From positions 32,760 through 96,759 of the forward strand of contig JAFQBM010000020.1 of assembly GCA_017399685.1 (NCBI GenBank): a stretch of DNA of 64,000 nucleotides, in the 5' to 3' direction. Within the stretch, counting starts at the first letter, position 1; each line of letters opens with the position of its first letter. The notes beneath the pieces were generated by a model. The model did no database searches, was not told the origin of the DNA, and saw only the letters and a program-made list of their open reading frames with translations. The stretch is from Lachnospiraceae bacterium. Lineage in GTDB: Bacteria; Bacillota; Clostridia; Lachnospirales; Lachnospiraceae. Shown piece by piece: positions 9,081 through 18,289 of this stretch. A program made the position numbers and the translations under genes.

Positions 9081-10160
9081 ATGCAGAAAGGAAATAATTT
9101 GAATTTACCAATTACCATAAATCAGGAAGAATTATTAGATATTTTACTAAATGTAGCCACCGTCAGACCAGTATTTATCTGGGGTGCCCCAGGGATTGGA
9201 AAATCTGCATTAGTTGAAAAATTTGCTGACGAAGTAGGGCTTCCCTGCGTATCTTTACTGGGAAGCCAGCTTGCACCGGAAGATATTATTGGAATCCCAC
9301 AGATTCAGGAGGATGTTTCTGTTTTTTTACCTCCAAAAATGATTGCAAGAAAAGAACCTTATGTACTTTTCTTAGATGAATTAAATGCCTGCTCTCAGGA
9401 AGTACAAAAAGCATTTTACAGCCTGATTCACGAAAGACGAATCGGGGAATATCATTTACCAACAGGCAGCATTATTATCGGTGCCGGAAACAGAGCCCAG
9501 GACAGCGCCATTGTAAAAACCATGTCATCTGCACTTATTAACAGAATGTTTCATGTTCAGTTAAAAGCAGATTCCAGACAATGGATAAAATGGGCACAAA
9601 GTGCAGACATTCACCCTTGGGTAATTGACTATATCATAAAGCGCCCGGACCATCTGTTTGCAGAAGCTCCGAAAACCGAAGAACCATTTTCCACACCACG
9701 TTCCTGGCATATGTTAAGCGATGCTCTTAAGGAATACGGTGCCGGAACAAGGGAAATAAACATAAATATCTTAAAAACCATCGTATACGCATGTCTGACT
9801 CCTGCTCACGCCGGGATGTTCCTTGCTTATACCAAAAACATGAAAAACAAAAATTTATTGGATGATATCATTGCAGATAACGCAAAATGGCCTGCCGCAC
9901 CGGAAGACAGAGATATTCTCTATTTTCTTGCACAGTCCTTTCGTGCAAAACTTCTTCAGGAACTTCCGAAGAACAAACAGGAAATCAGCAGTAATATGTT
10001 AGCTTTTATCTACAGAGCCAAAGGAATGATCAAAGAATTATCTTCAATTAACTTTGAGCTTGCCCAAATGACCGTAGCTGCTGACGAATTAGAAGCATTA
10101 CCGGACTGGTTCATGGTGGAAATCGTAAGAGACCTTCCAAGACTGGTAGACCAAAAATAG
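9081..10160 (+). CDS. MoxR-like AAA+ ATPase
   Basis: Up to 359 residues. AAA+ motifs: Walker A GAPGIGKS (about 35-42), Walker B VLFLDELNAC, sensor-1-like GAGNR, and an arginine-containing NRMFHVQL segment, in the order seen in MoxR/dynein-related ATPases. The family remodels protein partners, normally together with a VWA-domain protein, which follows 11 bp downstream. The ATG at 9081 has a weak site. A TTG at 9099 has AGAAAGGA with an 8-bp spacer and may be the true start, removing six residues. A candidate attenuator lies upstream. Confidence 0.88.
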   Translation: MQKGNNLNLPITINQEELLDILLNVATVRPVFIWGAPGIGKSALVEKFADEVGLPCVSLLGSQLAPEDIIGIPQIQEDVSVFLPPKMIARKEPYVLFLDELNACSQEVQKAFYSLIHERRIGEYHLPTGSIIIGAGNRAQDSAIVKTMSSALINRMFHVQLKADSRQWIKWAQSADIHPWVIDYIIKRPDHLFAEAPKTEEPFSTPRSWHMLSDALKEYGAGTREININILKTIVYACLTPAHAGMFLAYTKNMKNKNLLDDIIADNAKWPAAPEDRDILYFLAQSFRAKLLQELPKNKQEISSNMLAFIYRAKGMIKELSSINFELAQMTVAADELEALPDWFMVEIVRDLPRLVDQK

Positions 10161-10171
10161 GAGGATTATTT

Positions 10172-12028
10172 ATGCCTAGACTTCACAATCACCGTTATTG
10201 GGGGCATGACACTGAGCCTCCAATGCGAGAACAGATATTTTGTCAGGGATATGCCCAAATTGAAAATCATCGGATGTTTCACCATTTAGATGGTGATATT
10301 TACATGCGTTCCAACAAAAATTACGGAAAAAATGGTGCCGCAGTAGTAGACAAAAAAGGAAATATTTATGTCAATACAGACTATCCATTTCAAGCCGATG
10401 AATGGGCTTATGTCATTGCCCATTGCCTGCTTCATCTGGCATTCGGCCATTTTGACAATGATAACATACCAAAGGATGCCGTTGGAAACTTTCATTCTGC
10501 ACTTTGGAACCAGGCATGTGATATCTATATTGCCAGGTTCCTGGCAGACATTAAATTTGGCAGAGCCATTTGCGAGGATCCTGCCTCCCACTACTCCATC
10601 AAACTGAATGATGAACAAAAAATATATGAGCATCTTTTGTATTTATCTTCCAATGATATTACCACCAAATACGGCACCAACGGTTCAGAACCTGACCTTA
10701 TGGGGATTGAGCATCCGATTATTTATAAAGCCGGAGAAAAAAACGAATTCGTGGAAATGTTTTCTTATGCCTTAAATACCTCCGTCTCCAATGCTGTCCA
10801 TCATGCCGGAGGACATACCGACAGGAAAAAAGATACCATTGTAACCAAGGCTGCCAACTGGTTCCTGACACATTACCCACTGTTAGGCAGTATCGCTGCT
10901 TCTTTTAAAATTATAGAAGATGTTGATTTGTGCTATAAATATGAAATTCATATTGCTGCGGTAGATATTTCTCTTGGGGAAATCTACATCAACCCTACCG
11001 CAAATCTTTCCATGGAAGAATGGAAATTTGTTTTAGCCCATGAATATTTACACGCAGGACTTGCCCATCATAAAAGATGCCTTGGAATGGATAAATATTT
11101 ATGGAATGTAGCCTGCGATTATGTTATCAACAGCTGGTTACAGGAAATGAAAATAGGAAAAATGCCGGAAGAAGGCTTACTTTACGACGAAACTCTGAAA
11201 GATTATTCTGCGGAATCCATTTATGATATCATTGTTAAGGAAATGCGTAAATTTAAGAAACATGCTACCTTCCGTGGGTTTGGCCATGGAGACATTATGA
11301 GTGATGACGTGAAAGGATTTCAAAGGGATATGGCATCCAAAGGGATTTCTCTGGATGAATTCTTTAAGAATGCTTTGAAGGAAGGCTTTGATTTTCACAG
11401 CAATAATCAAAGAGGATATTTACCGGCAGGTCTGGTGGCAGAAATCAGAGCATTGTCCACTCCGCCGATTCCTTGGGAAGTAGAACTTGGCAAGTGGTTC
11501 GATTATCAATTTCCGCCATTGGAAAAACACAGAAGTTACGCAAGACCAAGCAGACGTCAGGGTGCTACGCCGGATATCCCACGTCCCCGCTATATTATGC
11601 AGGAACAGGATTTTGCCAACAGAACTTTCGGCGTGGTAGTAGATACCTCTGGTTCCATGTCATGTAATCAGCTTGGCCTGGCTCTTGGCGCCATTGCAAG
11701 TTATGCCACTTCAAAAGAGGTTCCTTTTGTACGAGTGGTATTCTGTGATGCGGATGCCTACGATGCCGGATATATGACCCCGGAAGACATTGCCAGCCGG
11801 GTAAAAGTAACCGGTGGCGGAGGAACCATATTACAACCTGCCATCACATTATTAGAAAAAGCAAAAGATTTCCCGGAAGACGGTCCTATTTTAATTATAA
11901 CGGACGGATACATTGAGGAGAAAATATCCATCCACCATAACCACGCATTTCTTTTGCCGAAAGGACATAAACTTCCTTTTGTGCCGAAGGGAAAGGTGTT
12001 TTATTTTAGGGAAAGAGGGCACTTTTAA
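10172..12028 (+). CDS. Metallopeptidase-like and VWA domain protein (DUF2201-type)
   Basis: 618 residues. Two metallopeptidase-like modules: the first, near residue 90, has HCLLH..FGH (Glu of HExxH replaced by Cys); the second, near residue 290, has HEYLH..LAHH, a complete HExxH. The C-terminal VWA domain carries the MIDAS motif DTSGS (about 490) and later TDGY. VWA proteins of this type partner MoxR ATPases, which recognise them through the MIDAS site. AGGAGG precedes the ATG by a normal distance. Whether the second module is an active zinc protease is unknown; in this family it is usually called putative. No secretion signal, so action is presumably cytoplasmic. Confidence 0.87.
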   Translation: MPRLHNHRYWGHDTEPPMREQIFCQGYAQIENHRMFHHLDGDIYMRSNKNYGKNGAAVVDKKGNIYVNTDYPFQADEWAYVIAHCLLHLAFGHFDNDNIPKDAVGNFHSALWNQACDIYIARFLADIKFGRAICEDPASHYSIKLNDEQKIYEHLLYLSSNDITTKYGTNGSEPDLMGIEHPIIYKAGEKNEFVEMFSYALNTSVSNAVHHAGGHTDRKKDTIVTKAANWFLTHYPLLGSIAASFKIIEDVDLCYKYEIHIAAVDISLGEIYINPTANLSMEEWKFVLAHEYLHAGLAHHKRCLGMDKYLWNVACDYVINSWLQEMKIGKMPEEGLLYDETLKDYSAESIYDIIVKEMRKFKKHATFRGFGHGDIMSDDVKGFQRDMASKGISLDEFFKNALKEGFDFHSNNQRGYLPAGLVAEIRALSTPPIPWEVELGKWFDYQFPPLEKHRSYARPSRRQGATPDIPRPRYIMQEQDFANRTFGVVVDTSGSMSCNQLGLALGAIASYATSKEVPFVRVVFCDADAYDAGYMTPEDIASRVKVTGGGGTILQPAITLLEKAKDFPEDGPILIITDGYIEEKISIHHNHAFLLPKGHKLPFVPKGKVFYFRERGHF

Positions 12029-12086
12029 CACGAAAGGTTCTCAGGTATAAAAATCTGATACCCTCAGTTTAACATGATTAAATTAC

Positions 12087-12126
12087 AAATGGCATCCTAA
12101 ACTTTGACAGTTAAAGGATGCCATTT
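12087..12126 (+). terminator. Hairpin terminator after the MoxR-VWA pair
   Basis: Perfect 12-bp arms AAATGGCATCCT and AGGATGCCATTT with a 16-base loop, about 60 bp after the VWA stop. The T-run is weak (TTTCTT); the A-rich left arm could serve transcription from either side. Confidence 0.6.
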
Positions 12127-12206
12127 CTTATGATGATGGTCTATGTGTTTCAATGTCAGAATATTTCCCTTTGTATACATATTTCTTATCCACTGTAATA
12201 TCTAAC

Positions 12207-12314
12207 TCATGAATATTCTTTAGATTTCATTTCACTTCTAGGGATATTTCTAAGATTCCCTTTACATTTAGGACAAAATTTAACATCTTCCTGAACACCT
12301 GATATATTTGCCAT
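12207..12314 (-). CDS. Small CxxC protein, probably a truncated zinc-ribbon
   Basis: 35 residues with one FCPKCKG pair and a following NIPRSEMKS segment. TGGAGG lies before the ATG. One CxxC knuckle without a second suggests the C-terminal half of a zinc ribbon has been lost. It lies in a debris zone between the MoxR operon and the defence-like cluster, so it is likely a remnant. The sequence between it and 12493 shows no intact gene, although one frame reads through about 50 codons of plausible protein, suggesting a further decayed gene. Confidence 0.4.
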   Translation of the reverse strand: MANISGVQEDVKFCPKCKGNLRNIPRSEMKSKEYS

Positions 12315-12492
12315 TTTTCAACCTCCATTTTTTGTCGTTGGTTTCTTGCATTTTCAAATCACCCGAAATATCAACATTTGATCTAATCCAACTTCTTCGA
12401 TGTTGCAAGGCACTCCACCACGTAATGTTACTTTCAAATGATAAAAACGTAAACATCCATTGATGTGCTGCAACAACAATGGTGAACGTCTT

Positions 12493-12696
12493 TTATATCC
12501 ATATTGCTTTAGCAACCAGTTGCTCTTTTGTCATTCCCCTTAAAACGCTCTGAAAATTGACATCTTTAGCTTCTAATTTTATAATAACATATTCTTGAAA
12601 TACATAAATTTTTCTTTTATAAGTAACAGGTGTCTCTCCTTTCTTATCTGTCTCAACATTGCTCATAAACTCTTCGATAACTTCGTCAAAGGTCAC
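12493..12696 (-). pseudogene. Truncated copy of the integrase-like gene at 25373-26389
   Basis: 67 codons whose first 57 residues closely match the N-terminus of the 338-residue protein at 25373-26389: both start MTF, share VTYKRKIYVF, then an EYV block, AKDVN and a GM motif. The match ends at residue 57 and the frame stops ten codons later, so about 280 residues are missing. It retains its own AAGGAG-type site. It marks an old copy of the same element type at the left edge of the island. Confidence 0.75.
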
Positions 12697-12866
12697 ATCT
12701 TTTTCTCCTTAAAAGTAATATTTTATTTTTAGATTACCATAAAAATTTTCAAACAATCAATATTTATATGCTATTAAAACAAAGTATCGTTAAACAAAAA
12801 TACAGTAAGTAAATCAGTTTCATTCAATTTCTATGAACTAATTCACATACTGTATTCTAAATTTAA

Positions 12867-13127
12867 TCAAAATTTAAAATCTGACAATGCCGCATTTGAT
12901 ATTAATAATCCTCTATAAAATACTTCATACAAATTTTCGAATTTACCTGCAATATCAGCTACAGCCAACGCATCTTTATATTATTCCTTTACTTTATCCT
13001 TGAAGAACACAGGAGGCATATGGCGCCTTAAGAACAACATATTTATAAAAGTTCTTGACGTCCTTCCATTACCATCTCTGAATGCATGAATCACCGTCAT
13101 CCGATGATGAATTCTAACTATTTCCAT
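12867..13127 (-). pseudogene. Fic/DOC family fragment with an internal stop
   Basis: The fragment reads ...TVIHAFRDGNGRTSR..., the Fic active-site motif HxFx(D/E)GN(G/K)R, then a LFLRRHMPPVFFKDKVKE segment, a TAA, and 37 more in-frame residues (YKDALAVADIAG...). Fic proteins transfer AMP or other groups to target proteins. The N-terminal half is missing and the frame is interrupted, so it is dead. Its start overlaps the 3' end of the neighbouring PIN-like gene; an old recombination joint lies there. Confidence 0.8.
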
Positions 13128-13665
13128 TTTGATATCCTTGTTCCAATTGCCCCACTAATTCAGCTTCTAATTGCTTGGCACAATCTCTGTATCCTTTGAC
13201 ACCAATAAAATTCAATACCCTATCTCTATCATCTTGAGATAATTTCGTTCCTCTAAGTTTGTACTCTGCATATAAATCTCTTGTAATCTCATGAAAAAGC
13301 AAAACAAACTTTGCTTCTATTTCTACCTTTTTCGCCAATAAATGTCTCGAGTAATTTTTCAACTCTTCTTTATTCATATTACTAAGCACCATCAACGTTA
13401 AAGGTTCATAGCAGTAATCAGGCATGTTATTGTATATTGGCAATCCCAGTTCTCGAATAAACTGCAATAGATCATATAACTTATCTACATCTTCTCTAAA
13501 GTGAGTAATTACCTCAATTAGAACTGAAGTTGGCAAACTCAATTCTTTTCCTAATAGGAAGCGCCTCAAAGCTTTCTCATCTACTGGTTTTGAATTAAAT
13601 CCCAGTTTATCTCTTCCATAATATGAATATATTGCATTCGCATCCAGAAAAAAAATTCTACTCAT
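13114..13665 (-). CDS. PIN-like nuclease domain protein, probably 3'-truncated
   Basis: 183 residues. The N-terminus is PIN-like: FFLDANAIYSYY with the first acidic residue at D8, and LPTSVLIEV with E51. The later aspartates that complete a PIN active site are not evident; the rest is helical. The last seven codons run into the fic remnant in another frame, so the original C-terminus is probably lost. The gene has its own AGGGAGA site and follows the helicase by 29 bp. Inference: a nuclease partner of the helicase, now possibly inactive. An intact all-helical variant cannot be excluded. Confidence 0.55.
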   Translation of the reverse strand: MSRIFFLDANAIYSYYGRDKLGFNSKPVDEKALRRFLLGKELSLPTSVLIEVITHFREDVDKLYDLLQFIRELGLPIYNNMPDYCYEPLTLMVLSNMNKEELKNYSRHLLAKKVEIEAKFVLLFHEITRDLYAEYKLRGTKLSQDDRDRVLNFIGVKGYRDCAKQLEAELVGQLEQGYQNGNS

Positions 13666-13694
13666 TCATATTCTCCCTTCATTACATATTTATC

Positions 13695-16600
13695 TTAGGC
13701 ATTCGAGTTGAACCTTTCGATTATCTCGTACGTTTTATTTATTACGTCACTCTTTAGTTTCAAATATAATTTCTTGTCCCCAATAATATAGAATTGTTCC
13801 TTAGCACGTGTTGCTGCTACGTTCATAATGTTAGGATTTTCTGTTCCCATTGCCCAGTTAGCCGCACCAGTACATTTATCATCAGCTCCCAGTACCAAAA
13901 ACACAATAGGTGCCTCCTTACCTTGAAATGTATGTACTGTTCCCACATTTGTTGGCTTTCCATTCTCATCATAACGCGTAAACCCTATTTTTTTCAATTC
14001 ACGCGATAATTGATAAGCAACATTTTTGAAAGGGGAAATCACATAAATAATGTCCTTCTTTTCTTTATCAACAATATCTGGATTTTGTATAATCATTTCC
14101 TGAATCTTTTCCCGAAGAAAATCGCCTTGTTCTACAACATACTTATCCATTGCACGTCCGCTAATATCAAACCACTGAGCAATTCCATTTTGTTTTTCCC
14201 CTTGTACCATATTCCCACCATAGGATATTTTATTTGCGATATCAAACATAGGATATTTACACCTTCTATGTACCCATAAAGGTATTCCAATCCACTCTTC
14301 TTTGTTATCATCCTTATAAAATCCATATTGGCTTATTTCATCTACCAATGTTTGAGTAGATGCGTTTTCAGACAAGTACTTCTGAGATACTCCATAATGT
14401 TCTCCTAGCATATTGAGAACGCTAGAATCTAAAGTAAGTACCGGTTTAATCTGAGACGGATCCCCAACCACCATAACATGTCGACTTCTAAAAACAGCAC
14501 CCACACTAGCCTGCGGAAGCGCTTGTCCCGCTTCATCTACAAATAAATGACCTATAGTTTCTGGCTCCATATTGGCACACATTCTGGAAAAACTTGCAAA
14601 TGTAGAACTAATAACTGGAATAACCATGTTAATCCAATTCCATGCCTCTGAAATCACCACTTTATGATTCAAATGTTCTTTTTGCTTACTCCATATGATA
14701 TAAGCTGCTTTTATATTTTTTAAGTTTTCATATAAAAATTCTTTTCTTACTTTTAAAGCAGCAATGAATAATTTTGATTGAAGTCTCCTATATTCAATAT
14801 CAAACCAAGGATTACTTAATTGTAGAGATTCATAATCCATTGAAAAATCTGGTCCTTTAATATCAACACTATTAATTTTTTGCCTTAGTTCTTCTGCCTG
14901 TTTTTCTAATTGAGCAATTTCAAATTTAGTTTTTACGCTCCAACCCTCAAACAACTTCTTATCTTGTGCAATTTCATTTTCCATATTTGTTATGTTGGTC
15001 TGCAATTTTTTAAGTTGCATCTCAACTTCCACAATCTTTTCCTTAGCAGATTGCTCATCCGATATTAATTCTTGTAATTCATCTGAATACTTTCTACATC
15101 GCTCCTTATATTCTTTTCTAACTTTTCCGAATGAAAAAATTCCTGGTTTCTGTAATTTTAATGCTTCAATACATTGTACCACGCTATTTTTCTTATCTCG
15201 TAAATTAATTAAACGTACTTGATACTCTTGCTTCTCTTTTTCACAAGTCATCATTTTAGTTTTCGTCAAGTTAATATCTTCTAAATATTTCGCACTTTTT
15301 CTCTCTATTCCAATTTGTCTATCATTTTTCTCTTTGGCATAGATTTCTTGTTTAGTTGAAATCTGCTTTAATAATATGCTTAGTTTATTAATCTCATCCG
15401 CTATCGTTTGTCTTCTCTTCCTATAGGAGCATACTTCGCCAAATTGTTTCATAAAATCACTATATATCTCATTATTAGATATATAATCATTATCCAAATA
15501 ATGCACAACATGTTTTAACACTGTAACAATATAATCCATATTTTCTTTTCTGCCGCCTTCAAGAGAAAATAACCCCCAAAATTTATCACATTCCTCTTTT
15601 TCTTCTCTTCTTAATACTTCATGGGGGGCACCATTTTCGTCTTTTATCCATTCTGCTATTGCCTTAGAATTCGCAATAGCTCCAAAATAATCTGCTTCAA
15701 TTATCTCCGTTTTGAACTCTTCATCTATTCCTGTTAGCAATGGCAACTCATTAACAATGTTCTGAACAGCACCATTATTGGAACTTGCAACTACAACTCC
15801 TTTTTCAGCTATTCTTGCCGGCAAGATGCCAATAGACGCATTTTCCCAATATTTTGTTTGTTCTGAGCCCTTTATACACTTTTCTGGCAAAGAAGATATT
15901 TCATATGCTTGTTCTACTACAAATTCTGCAAAAATATCTTTTAACAATGTTGTTTTTCCTGTTCCAGGTGGTCCATTCACGCTTCTAATTTGTTCATTAT
16001 CATATCCAATTGACAAATTCACCGCTACCTGTTGCATAAGAGAAAGTGCATACTTTGGATTACTCGGAAATCTTGCAATCGGATAATTATTCGGTTGTAA
16101 AATACTATAAAATTCATCTGCATTAAATTTTTTTGACTGAATTCTACTTTCTAAATCAACACGCTTTTGGGTCTTTCCTAAAATATAATCATCCAAATTC
16201 TTTGTTCGAATTGTCTTAGCTTTTTCCAAATCTCCAACAAAAAATGAATGTAAATTTGATGCATCTGTTTCTAGATTTAATAATACCTTCATTCTACAGT
16301 TCTTAATTACGATATTATTTTTCTCTATAATAGATACTACAACTTTGTTAAAATGTTCTCTATAATCAACATCCTCCGGACATTCGAATAATTCTTGAAA
16401 ATTCTTTATGTATTCTTCTTCAAATGCAGAAAATTCCGCTTCCCTTGGTATTTTTTTATATTTTCTGATGTAATAACTTTCAGTTAGAAATGTCAATTCC
16501 AAATTTAATTTTAATTCCTTATCAAAATACAATGCAAAAGAAAACTTATCCCCAACTGTTATCTCCTGTTCTGTCGCTGATAAATTATACTGCTTTCTCA

Positions 16601-16829
16601 AAAAATCAATAATTTCATTAAATGAAAAAATATCAAAATATACTACTATCCCACCTTTTTGATGCTTCTTCATTTTTTTCTTTTGTATTTCACCAATCAG
16701 CAAATCGTAATAGTTACTATCTTCAAGTTCACCAAATGTTATGATTGATTTATCCCTTAGATTTATATCTCCTTCTGATAAGTGCTCAACCATAATCCAT
16801 GATTCCAATACATTCTCTTTTTTGCTCAT
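13695..16829 (-). CDS. Large SF1 (Upf1/Dna2-type) helicase with central coiled coil
   Basis: 1044 residues. Residues 1-270 form an unassigned N-terminal domain. Walker A GPPGTGKT is at 286-293. A long coiled coil (roughly 480-690) is inserted between motifs I and II. The DEAG Walker B is in LFVDEAGQALPQAS near 770, followed by GDPSQIKPV (motif III), WVHRRC (IV), VGTVHTFQGKE (V) and AATRAKEQF (VI). This is the AAA_11/AAA_12 arrangement of Upf1-like helicases acting on DNA or RNA. The large coiled-coil insertion resembles helicases in bacterial defence loci. It sits third-from-last to second-last in a minus-strand series with XRE, GHKL-nuclease and AlbA genes. AAGGAG precedes the ATG. Confidence 0.85.
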   Translation of the reverse strand: MSKKENVLESWIMVEHLSEGDINLRDKSIITFGELEDSNYYDLLIGEIQKKKMKKHQKGGIVVYFDIFSFNEIIDFLRKQYNLSATEQEITVGDKFSFALYFDKELKLNLELTFLTESYYIRKYKKIPREAEFSAFEEEYIKNFQELFECPEDVDYREHFNKVVVSIIEKNNIVIKNCRMKVLLNLETDASNLHSFFVGDLEKAKTIRTKNLDDYILGKTQKRVDLESRIQSKKFNADEFYSILQPNNYPIARFPSNPKYALSLMQQVAVNLSIGYDNEQIRSVNGPPGTGKTTLLKDIFAEFVVEQAYEISSLPEKCIKGSEQTKYWENASIGILPARIAEKGVVVASSNNGAVQNIVNELPLLTGIDEEFKTEIIEADYFGAIANSKAIAEWIKDENGAPHEVLRREEKEECDKFWGLFSLEGGRKENMDYIVTVLKHVVHYLDNDYISNNEIYSDFMKQFGEVCSYRKRRQTIADEINKLSILLKQISTKQEIYAKEKNDRQIGIERKSAKYLEDINLTKTKMMTCEKEKQEYQVRLINLRDKKNSVVQCIEALKLQKPGIFSFGKVRKEYKERCRKYSDELQELISDEQSAKEKIVEVEMQLKKLQTNITNMENEIAQDKKLFEGWSVKTKFEIAQLEKQAEELRQKINSVDIKGPDFSMDYESLQLSNPWFDIEYRRLQSKLFIAALKVRKEFLYENLKNIKAAYIIWSKQKEHLNHKVVISEAWNWINMVIPVISSTFASFSRMCANMEPETIGHLFVDEAGQALPQASVGAVFRSRHVMVVGDPSQIKPVLTLDSSVLNMLGEHYGVSQKYLSENASTQTLVDEISQYGFYKDDNKEEWIGIPLWVHRRCKYPMFDIANKISYGGNMVQGEKQNGIAQWFDISGRAMDKYVVEQGDFLREKIQEMIIQNPDIVDKEKKDIIYVISPFKNVAYQLSRELKKIGFTRYDENGKPTNVGTVHTFQGKEAPIVFLVLGADDKCTGAANWAMGTENPNIMNVAATRAKEQFYIIGDKKLYLKLKSDVINKTYEIIERFNSNA

Positions 16830-16910
16830 TCTTTCTCCTTGTTATTATTAAAGTTTTTTATTTACACCTATCTTTATAGACTTTACACTATTTAATGAAT
16901 AGACTATAAG

Positions 16911-18263
16911 TTAGCCTTTAATTTCCCAATAACCTTTTGTATCTGAACCTATACGTTCAATAATACCTTTATCTTTTAAAGTCTTAATCCTGTCAGATAC
17001 TGTCTTTCGGCTTACTTTCAAATTTTGGGCCAAATCCGCATACGTATATCCTGGATCAATTCGGAGCAGCTCTATTACCTCTTTTTCTTTCTCAGTCACC
17101 CTCTCAGTCACCCTCTCAGTCACCTTCTCAGTCACCTTGCCAGGTCCATGCACAACTCTATCTTCCGGAGCAGTAAATTTCACCATGATATCTCCCGGAT
17201 TTACAGTAAACTCAGGCATCGGCAAATCATCAGCCTTGCAAGCTTCACATATTTTTTCAATACCTCTTCCCCAGCTTTCTATAAATCCAGCCAAGTAAAA
17301 GACATTTGCAATATTTGGATTGTAAGGTCTTGATGCATGTTTACCCATTAAGTTTTCCGCAGTCCAATTATCCGGTAATTGACCACAGTTAGCAATATAC
17401 ATCTTATCTGCATATACGCTTATCTGAATTGGCACACCATAATTGTACTGTGAATGGCATAAAGCATTAAGTAACGTCTCTCTTAGTGCCGCCTCCGGAA
17501 CAAAATAACGCTCTCTACGCTGCATTCCTACATATGTGATTTTCGCTCTCATATACTTAAAATATATAAGCTCAATAATTTTATCTACAATCTCAATCAA
17601 AGAACCTCTTACTTCATCCTGATACATAAGGTCTGCATCTGTTTCAAAATATCCAACCTTTACGTATGCACCCAGTTGCCATTTCTCTGGATCTTTTGAA
17701 AATAGCATCATTGCAGCATTTGTCAAATATCCACCAGATGTAAGGTGAAGTTTTTCCAGTAACACCTCTTTGGACTCTTCAAGTAAAGAAGGCTCGATTC
17801 GTCCTTTTTTAGCTGCTAACTCTTTAAACTTATTAACTACTGAATCTTCAACATCTGCCATTGTAAATGCCGGAATTGGCATATTATCCCAGGTAACGCC
17901 TCGCTTACCGTTCAAGAAACTTTCCAACGCTGGGCCTGTAAGAACCTGCTTGGTGCTTCCACTGCGATAATGATAAACACCCTTATATGAAATGCTTGTA
18001 GAATAAGCCGGAACAACTATTTCGATATATTCTTTGTCATCTTTCTCCAGCAGATTTACATCCGCAACAATCCCTAATGACTGAGTAATCTTATTCGGAA
18101 TATCTTCCAATAATTTCTTACAATTCTCTACACCTACAATTTCCCCATCATCATTACAACCAATATATATTTTTCCACCTTGAGCATTCGCAAAACCACA
18201 TATCCATTTTAGGTATTCATCTCGCCACGACTCTTTCCATTCTATATTTTGACTCTCAGCCAT
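16911..18263 (-). CDS. Schlafen-AlbA domain / HATPase_c_4 putative DNA-binding regulator
   Basis: 450 residues. The N-terminal AlbA_2 (Schlafen-like) domain is seen as NIEWKESW..., GFANAQGGKIYIGCNDDGEIVG. The middle GHKL-like ATPase part has ALRETLLNALCH and GQLPDN, SRPYNPNIANVFYLAGFIESWGRGI. The C-terminal winged helix reads YTYADLAQNLKVSRKTVSDRIKTLKDKGII. Four VTE(K/R) tetrapeptides link the two. Members are widespread in mobile and defence islands and are annotated as ATP-dependent DNA- or RNA-binding regulators, though some Schlafen domains are nucleases. It lies 26 bp downstream of the GHKL-nuclease gene and is likely co-transcribed with it. Confidence 0.85.
   Translation of the reverse strand: MAESQNIEWKESWRDEYLKWICGFANAQGGKIYIGCNDDGEIVGVENCKKLLEDIPNKITQSLGIVADVNLLEKDDKEYIEIVVPAYSTSISYKGVYHYRSGSTKQVLTGPALESFLNGKRGVTWDNMPIPAFTMADVEDSVVNKFKELAAKKGRIEPSLLEESKEVLLEKLHLTSGGYLTNAAMMLFSKDPEKWQLGAYVKVGYFETDADLMYQDEVRGSLIEIVDKIIELIYFKYMRAKITYVGMQRRERYFVPEAALRETLLNALCHSQYNYGVPIQISVYADKMYIANCGQLPDNWTAENLMGKHASRPYNPNIANVFYLAGFIESWGRGIEKICEACKADDLPMPEFTVNPGDIMVKFTAPEDRVVHGPGKVTEKVTERVTERVTEKEKEVIELLRIDPGYTYADLAQNLKVSRKTVSDRIKTLKDKGIIERIGSDTKGYWEIKG
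17089..17136 (-). repeat. Four 12-bp in-frame tandem repeats
   Basis: Units of CTCTCAGTCACC type (plus strand) repeat four times, encoding VTE(K/R) units between the ATPase part and the winged helix. Two units are identical. Each unit adds four residues without frame change, so copy number may vary between strains. Confidence 0.85.
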
Positions 18264-18289
18264 ATTACTACCTGCTTTCTATCTAATTA

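Noticed and set aside
12390..12440. Second rum/rlmD-type attachment site (ACGTGGTGGAGTGC)
   Set aside because: Only a partial resemblance to the rlmD end (GTGGAG) and not identical to the sequence at 28430; not enough to call an attL/attR pair.
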